Shown here: one piece after another, positions 60,037 to 64,000 of the stretch | How positions within the stretch are numbered: position 1 is the stretch's first letter | How the letters are laid out: each line of letters begins with the position of its first letter | DNA from: Rhodospirillaceae bacterium | GTDB lineage: Bacteria > Pseudomonadota > Alphaproteobacteria > Rhodospirillales > Rhodospirillaceae | Assembly: GCA_009693785.1 (NCBI GenBank) | Contig: SHWP01000001.1 | Coordinates: 62,001 to 126,000, forward strand | Length of the DNA stretch: 64,000 nt | Direction of reading: 5' to 3' | Program-made: the position numbers and the translations under genes | Notes under the pieces: generated by a model | What the model was told of the DNA's origin: nothing | Seen by the model: only the letters and a program-made list of their open reading frames with translations | Databases searched by the model: none

Positions 60037-60846
60037 TTATAGCTTGATCCAGCCATAAGCCGTGGCCAACACGACCGAGCCCAAAATAAGCCGGTAAATC
60101 ACGAACGGCGTAAAGGTCGAACGCCGCAGCCACGCCATCATGATGGCGATGGCGAACAGCCCGGTGACAAACGACATGGCCATGCCCAAGAGCGCGTCTT
60201 GAGTCATGCTCATGCTATCGGCTTTCTGCAGTTTCATGATCAGCCATACGCCGCCCGCGGCGATGGTTGGAATCGATAGCAGCATGGAAAACCGAGCGGC
60301 TTCGGCGCGTTCGTACCCTAACAGCCGGGCCATGGTCATGGTGATGCCTGAGCGGCTGGTGCCTGGAACCAGCGCCAAGATCTGGGCCGCGCCAATCAGA
60401 ATGGCATCGCCATACGAGGCATGTTCGACACGCTTAATGGTCATGCACATCTTATCAAAGATGAATAACAAGATCGCATAACCCACCGTGGTCCAACCGA
60501 TGATAACCATTTGCCGCACGGCGTCGCCGACGTATTTCTCAAAGGCCCACGCAGCAGCCAGTGTTGGAATTGTGGCCACGATGATTTGAAACGCAAGCCT
60601 AGCGCCAGGGTCGCGCTTGCCGCGCAGAAACCGCGTGAGACCCAACAGCATTGCCCATAACTCGCGCCAAAAATAAATGCACGCTGCAAACATAGTGCCG
60701 ACGTGAACCGCCACATCCATCGACAACCCCTGGTCTGGCCAACCGGTAAACATGGGGATCAGGGCGAGGTGACCTGAGGAACTGACCGGTAAAAACTCGG
60801 TCAGGCCTTGCACAATGGCAAGAACGATAATCTGTGTTAGCGGCAA
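60037..60846 (-). CDS. uppP: Undecaprenyl-diphosphate phosphatase
   Basis: A 269-residue, 8-helix integral membrane enzyme that recycles undecaprenyl phosphate for peptidoglycan and polysaccharide synthesis. Its two active-site motifs are QGLTEFLPVSSSGHLALIP and LVPGTSRSGITMTMARLLGYERAEAARFSMLLSIP. No ATG is available near the family start. TTG 60846 has a G-rich site upstream; TTG 60870 is an alternative eight codons earlier. The gene stands in front of a low-GC cassette. Confidence 0.95.
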   Translation of the reverse strand: MPLTQIIVLAIVQGLTEFLPVSSSGHLALIPMFTGWPDQGLSMDVAVHVGTMFAACIYFWRELWAMLLGLTRFLRGKRDPGARLAFQIIVATIPTLAAAWAFEKYVGDAVRQMVIIGWTTVGYAILLFIFDKMCMTIKRVEHASYGDAILIGAAQILALVPGTSRSGITMTMARLLGYERAEAARFSMLLSIPTIAAGGVWLIMKLQKADSMSMTQDALLGMAMSFVTGLFAIAIMMAWLRRSTFTPFVIYRLILGSVVLATAYGWIKL

Positions 60847-60930
60847 AACAGCCCCCCAAGGTCGAGACAAGAGCGGTTATACCACCGCCGAGTCGCGAGC
60901 CCAAGAGTTGGCTTAGGTAATGACTACTCT

Positions 60931-60960
60931 TTTATAGGAGGCATGTTTATAGGAGGCATG
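60931..60960 (+). repeat. Tandem 15-bp duplication containing AGGAGG-C-ATG
   Basis: TTTATAGGAGGCATG occurs twice head to tail (60931-60945 and 60946-60960). Each unit holds a perfect Shine-Dalgarno-like AGGAGG and an ATG. The following plus-strand frame is open for about 48 codons, but the spacing is poor (1 base to its own ATG, 16 to the next). It marks the left edge of the low-GC cassette. Confidence 0.75.
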
Positions 60961-60978
60961 AGCGTAAGCTTAAAATGT

Positions 60979-61407
60979 CTACAAACAGGTCGTGCTTTTT
61001 CGACCAGAGACAAATGTCAGGTGCCCAACAGCATCAGTTTTCCACTGGATCGTCCAAAGCTGTTGGCAAGGAAAAACCGTATAGGAAAAATCAGCACTTC
61101 GTAGTGCCCCTGCCATTTGCCAGCTTGGTTTAAAACCCCACTGTTGAAGTTCATGAATCAATATGTTTTCGTCAGAGCCGAGTGGAAATCTTAATTTAGT
61201 TCGCTGATCGAATTCTATGCTAGCTGGACTATCGAATCGTAGAGAGCTATCGGGCGGGAGCTTATCCAACAAGGGCGGGATTTCCGGCGCCTGACGCCGC
61301 TGTTCAATCCAGATGTACGTAACGGCAGATGAGATTAGAGCCACAAGTGCTATTGCTGTAATCGTGCCAAATAGCCACTTTATTTTGGACAGCGATCGCT
61401 TAAGCAA
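60979..61407 (-). CDS. Small membrane-anchored hypothetical protein
   Basis: About 142 residues if started at TTG 61407; the open frame reaches 61530 but then overlaps the DUF4926 gene for 130 bases. An N-terminal helix (WLFGTITAIALVALISSAVTYIWI) is followed by a periplasmic domain with PPLLDKLPPDSSLRFDSPASIEF, HELQQWGFKPSWQM and DFSYTVFPCQQLWTIQWK, and two Cys. I recognise no family. The DNA is clearly poorer in GC than its neighbours, and the gene is coupled to the DUF4926/DUF6883 pair by overlap. Confidence 0.55.
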   Translation of the reverse strand: MLKRSLSKIKWLFGTITAIALVALISSAVTYIWIEQRRQAPEIPPLLDKLPPDSSLRFDSPASIEFDQRTKLRFPLGSDENILIHELQQWGFKPSWQMAGALRSADFSYTVFPCQQLWTIQWKTDAVGHLTFVSGRKSTTCL

Positions 61408-61624
61408 CCATCCGTGCGTGGGCGATTTCGTTACGGCCAACGGTCCGGACAGCCGTCGCTGGAACAGTGAGTACTGAAACCGTTTCGCCTGAAAGCGTAA
61501 CAAACTCGACTTCGAAGGCAGTGGCGTCACGGTGTACCATCACGACCCAGCCGACATCTCCAGCCTTCAGGCCGTTTGTTACAAGATTCTCAGTTAGCAC
61601 AACTGGATCAAGCTCTTTAATCAC
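61400..61624 (-). CDS. DUF4926 domain protein
   Basis: A 74-residue protein with GTG start 61624 overlapping the DUF6883 stop (GTGA). The whole length is the domain: IKELDPVVLTENLVTNGLKAGDVGWVVMVHRDATAFEVEFVTLSGETVSVLTV, a small SH3-like barrel by its KAGDVG and EVEF pattern. DUF4926 genes often accompany DUF6883 or toxin-like genes, which suggests a partner or immunity-like function; this is family knowledge plus inference. No signal peptide. Confidence 0.9.
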   Translation of the reverse strand: MIKELDPVVLTENLVTNGLKAGDVGWVVMVHRDATAFEVEFVTLSGETVSVLTVPATAVRTVGRNEIAHARMVA

Positions 61625-61968
61625 TTATCATCTCCAGGCATTGGGTATGCCGTAACCAAACGTGGAATTATCTCGCCAATTTCAACGAACCACACCGCGC
61701 GAATACGTGGCTTGCGTAGATCGGGACAGGTCAACAATCCCTCAACTATATACTTCTTGCCGTATTTTGTCTCTTCTACTGTGATTTTATCTCCGGCTGC
61801 GGTGTGGCGCAAAAGAGCGTCGCGAAGGGTTCGCCACGACGCTTGTGAAAACTCGAATTGCTTAAAGTATGCGGCCTTTATCCGGCCAGCAGGATGCCCA
61901 TCGGACAGAAGATAGTCTGTTATCTTGCGGTCATCGATGACGGCCTTTTCGGCGTTTGGCAGCGTCAT
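61621..61968 (-). CDS. DUF6883 domain protein
   Basis: A 115-residue protein that is almost entirely the domain: KITDYLLSDGHPAGRIKAAYFKQFEFSQASW, LLRHTAAGDKITVEETKYGKKYIVEGLLTC, IRAVWFVEIGEIIPRLVTAYP. The final PRLVTAYP is the family's most conserved part. The fold resembles small single-domain toxins or nuclease relatives, but function is unknown. It is the first gene of the three-gene, low-GC cassette inserted between uppP and the aminopeptidase. Confidence 0.9.
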   Translation of the reverse strand: MTLPNAEKAVIDDRKITDYLLSDGHPAGRIKAAYFKQFEFSQASWRTLRDALLRHTAAGDKITVEETKYGKKYIVEGLLTCPDLRKPRIRAVWFVEIGEIIPRLVTAYPMPGDDK

Positions 61969-62039
61969 TGGTTAGCATTCCAGAAACAGCGGACATCGCG
62001 ATTTAACATAATTTCGGCAGTGGCACCTGTTAAGCCGCG

Positions 62040-63458
62040 CTAGGCATTAAATCGCGTCGCGATTAGTTCGAACAGCGCCCGTTGGGCATAGGCCTCGCCG
62101 CCCTCTGGGCGGCCCGGACGGGAACTTTTGTTCCAGGCGTAGAGGTCGAGGTGAATCCAAGGCGTGCTTTCGCCGACAAACTCTTTCAGGAATAGGGCCG
62201 CTGTAATAGCGCCAGCGAAGGCTGAGTCCCCGGTGTTGTTGATGTCAGCGATCTTGCTGTCGAGCATGCTGCGGTAGGGTGTCCACAGCGGCAGCCGCCA
62301 TACCGGGTCGAAAGCTTTAGCAGAGGCTGTGGTCAGCTCGGCGGCGAGTTGGTCATCATCGGTGAACATGGCTGGTAAATCAGGGCCTAGTGCGGTGCGG
62401 GCCGCACCCGTAAGCGTGGCGCAGTCGATGAGGAGTTCGGGCTTTTCGCTCGACGCCTCGGTCAAGGCGTCGGCCAAGATCAGGCGTCCCTCTGCATCGG
62501 TGTTACCAATTTCCACGCTAGTCCCCTTGCGTGTAGCGAGCACGTCGCTGGGGCGAAAAGCGTTGCCCGCAACTGCGTTTTCCACGGCAGGCACCAACAG
62601 ACGCAAGCGTACGGGGAGCTTCGCATTCATGATTGCTTGGGCAAGGCCCAGCAATGTCGCCGCGCCGCCCATGTCTTTTTTCATCAACGCCATGCTGCTT
62701 GCGGACTTGAGATCAAGCCCACCCGTGTCAAAGCATACGCCTTTGCCAACCAGTGTAATCTTTGGGTCGCCCTCGCGACCCCAGCGCAGATCGATCAGTC
62801 GCGGTGCTGCCGTGCTGGCCCGGCCAACGGCATGAATCATGGGGTAGTTATGTTTTAACAACTCATCGCCGACGATCTCGGTGACCTGCGCGCTGCAGTC
62901 TTGGCCAACAGTCTTGATCGCCTCGGCTAAATCCGCCGGCATCATATCGGCAGCAGGTGTGTTGATCAGGTCTCGCGTAAGTACGGCCGCAGCGACGTTG
63001 CGCTCAACGGCACCGCGATCACAACCCGCTGGCCACACAAGTTTGGCAAGCGGTCGCGGCTTTTCTTCGCCGCCATTGGTTTTTTTGTAGCGCTTGAATG
63101 TGTAAGCGCCCAGTGCCCAGGCTTGTGCAGCCCAGCTTGAAAAGCCCGCTGCCAGTTTGTCAGCGCAGCCAATTACATTCGTGAGCGTATAGGTGGCAGG
63201 CGGTAGGGCTTTGGCCATACCGCCCAAGACCCATGGATCATCGCCTTTGCCCAACCCCACAACAGCAGCGCGAATGCCGCCAGCACCATTGGGAATGACG
63301 ATAGTCGAGCCTGCCTCGCCTTTGAAGTTATTCGCCGTCAACCACAGTTGATCGGGTGCTGGCAGTGTCGCGAGAAACTCGGAAAGTTTTGCTGCCGCTA
63401 CCGCATGCAATGGCAGGGCATCAGCGGTGCCCTCAGTCAACACGAGTGCCGTGGTCAT
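62040..63458 (-). CDS. Leucyl aminopeptidase family (M17) metallopeptidase
   Basis: A 472-residue cytosolic peptidase. The two-metal site is in the M17 motifs TLVGKGVCFDTGGLDLKSASSMALMKKDMGG and EIGNTDAEGRLILADAL, with the Lys and Arg of catalysis. The N-terminal macro-like domain is shorter than in E. coli PepA, as in the PepB-like alphaproteobacterial group. It cleaves N-terminal residues from peptides. ATG 63458 overlaps the stop of the upstream TAXI receptor gene by four bases, an unusual pairing. Confidence 0.95.
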   Translation of the reverse strand: MTTALVLTEGTADALPLHAVAAAKLSEFLATLPAPDQLWLTANNFKGEAGSTIVIPNGAGGIRAAVVGLGKGDDPWVLGGMAKALPPATYTLTNVIGCADKLAAGFSSWAAQAWALGAYTFKRYKKTNGGEEKPRPLAKLVWPAGCDRGAVERNVAAAVLTRDLINTPAADMMPADLAEAIKTVGQDCSAQVTEIVGDELLKHNYPMIHAVGRASTAAPRLIDLRWGREGDPKITLVGKGVCFDTGGLDLKSASSMALMKKDMGGAATLLGLAQAIMNAKLPVRLRLLVPAVENAVAGNAFRPSDVLATRKGTSVEIGNTDAEGRLILADALTEASSEKPELLIDCATLTGAARTALGPDLPAMFTDDDQLAAELTTASAKAFDPVWRLPLWTPYRSMLDSKIADINNTGDSAFAGAITAALFLKEFVGESTPWIHLDLYAWNKSSRPGRPEGGEAYAQRALFELIATRFNA

Positions 63459-64000
63459 GGTGTCGATGATCCCGTCGCCGGGGTCTCGGCGGGTTCCGTG
63501 GGTGGGGTGGGGATGGGAGCAGGGGCGGGTGTTATTGGTGCTGGTGTCTTGGCAGCGGGCGCAGGGTTTGTCTGGCGCGCGGCCGGACGGACTGGAAGAG
63601 GTTTCGATGGCTCGGCGGGCGCGATGGCTGGCGGAGGCGTCATGAGGCTCTTCGAGATATAATAACGCCCGGCGCCGGTTTGCATCGGAACGCCAAGACC
63701 ATGCGCGGCGAGTTTAGGATCCATCAATTTGCCGCGTGAATGCCCGGCCTCGAACAGCGCCTTGTTGCGTTCATGCCAAATTGCATTGGCGATCCCAAAT
63801 CCAAGTTCGTCATCGAGGTCATCACGCGCCACGAGAACGGTTCCTACATCAACTGTTTGGATTTCAGGGTGCTCGCCGTAGGTGTTGGCCGGAATCGTGC
63901 CCAACGTATAGAACGGAAACGCGTGAGTTAGCTTCTCAGCCGTTGGCCCGCTGATGGGGACAAGCTCGAAGGGCGCGCTGCGGCTCAAATCCTCGAGAGC
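63455..64000 (-). CDS. TAXI-family TRAP transporter solute receptor, C-terminal part (5' end outside window)
   Basis: The frame is open to the window edge, so the gene begins beyond 64000. The visible part ends the TAXI periplasmic receptor: FYTLGTIPANTYGEHPEIQTVDVGTVLVARDDLDDELGFGIANAIWHERNKALFEAGH. After it comes an extra tail of about 60 residues rich in Pro, Ala and Thr (PAPAAKTPAPITPAPAP), unusual for such receptors and probably disordered. TAXI receptors bind organic acids such as 2-oxoglutarate or glutamate for a TRAP permease, which is not in this window. Confidence 0.85.
   Translation of the reverse strand, partial: ALEDLSRSAPFELVPISGPTAEKLTHAFPFYTLGTIPANTYGEHPEIQTVDVGTVLVARDDLDDELGFGIANAIWHERNKALFEAGHSRGKLMDPKLAAHGLGVPMQTGAGRYYISKSLMTPPPAIAPAEPSKPLPVRPAARQTNPAPAAKTPAPITPAPAPIPTPPTEPAETPATGSSTP

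Noticed and set aside
60958..61105. Plus-strand ORF of about 48 codons after the tandem AGGAGGCATG repeats
   Set aside because: The Shine-Dalgarno spacing is 1 or 16 bases, the frame is antisense to the membrane protein gene, and its composition is unlike a real protein.

Overview
The window is about 58-60% GC, gene-dense bacterial chromosome and reads as an alphaproteobacterium. The signs are a short RNase D, the order kdsD-lptC-lptA-lptB-rpoN-ptsN, PhaR-regulated polyhydroxybutyrate genes, an NDUFA9-like protein, and a complete Caulobacter-type ceramide operon (aasR-cerR-acpR-spt). I cannot name the genus from sequence alone. No prophage, CRISPR array or complete insertion sequence was seen.

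Layout. 1-6.0 kb: the end of a TauE/SafE transporter and a surface-polysaccharide group: a GT4/phosphoglycosyltransferase fusion, a second phosphoglycosyltransferase, and two divergent, related multi-TM proteins. 6.3-8.5 kb: a secreted subtilisin with a two-module tail. 8.5-10.1 kb: a hypothetical protein, a Nu-class GST and a DUF2937 protein. 10.3-13.6 kb: a compact queuosine operon, queA-tgt-queG. 13.6-17.8 kb: an XRE regulator, phaR, a PhaE-like helper overlapping a short phaC, and phaA. 17.9-22.3 kb: three genes linking a tandem envelope module to a diheme peroxidase, a perfect 27-bp palindrome, a MATE exporter and a 32-codon ORF upstream of it. 22.5 kb: phaB. 23.5-27.9 kb: the sphingolipid operon. 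28-32.6 kb: an alpha/beta hydrolase with an unusual elbow, a DUF427 protein, and a bufferin (copper-binding RiPP) operon with two precursors. 32.6-41.5 kb: Rieske oxygenases (one intact, one broken), an MFS symporter, a frameshifted hypothetical and an acyl-CoA ligase. 41-44 kb: an Lrp regulator divergent from an AceE-like E1. 44-51.8 kb: a YdcZ transporter, a TonB-like lipoprotein, an FAD dehydrogenase, four VOC proteins and an AbrB-type transporter. 52-58.6 kb: ptsN, rpoN, lptB, lptA, lptC, kdsD and rnd, then tRNA-Leu(CAG). 59-64 kb: NDUFA9-like protein, uppP, a low-GC DUF6883/DUF4926/TM cassette, an M17 aminopeptidase and the end of a TAXI receptor.

The most unusual item is an envelope module of about 100 residues with a conserved GFxQHxV core. 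It occurs as tandem pairs in three proteins: the subtilisin tail, a stand-alone secreted protein, and a protein that abuts a MauG-type diheme peroxidase. The peroxidase ORF lacks a signal peptide, but the bases before its ATG encode, in another frame, the missing end of the module. The two ORFs are therefore probably one exported fusion split by a single missing base.

At least four single-base deletions break otherwise continuous proteins, several at homopolymers. Residual sequencing error is a serious explanation. The second Rieske gene, however, has also lost an iron-ligand histidine and may be truly decaying.
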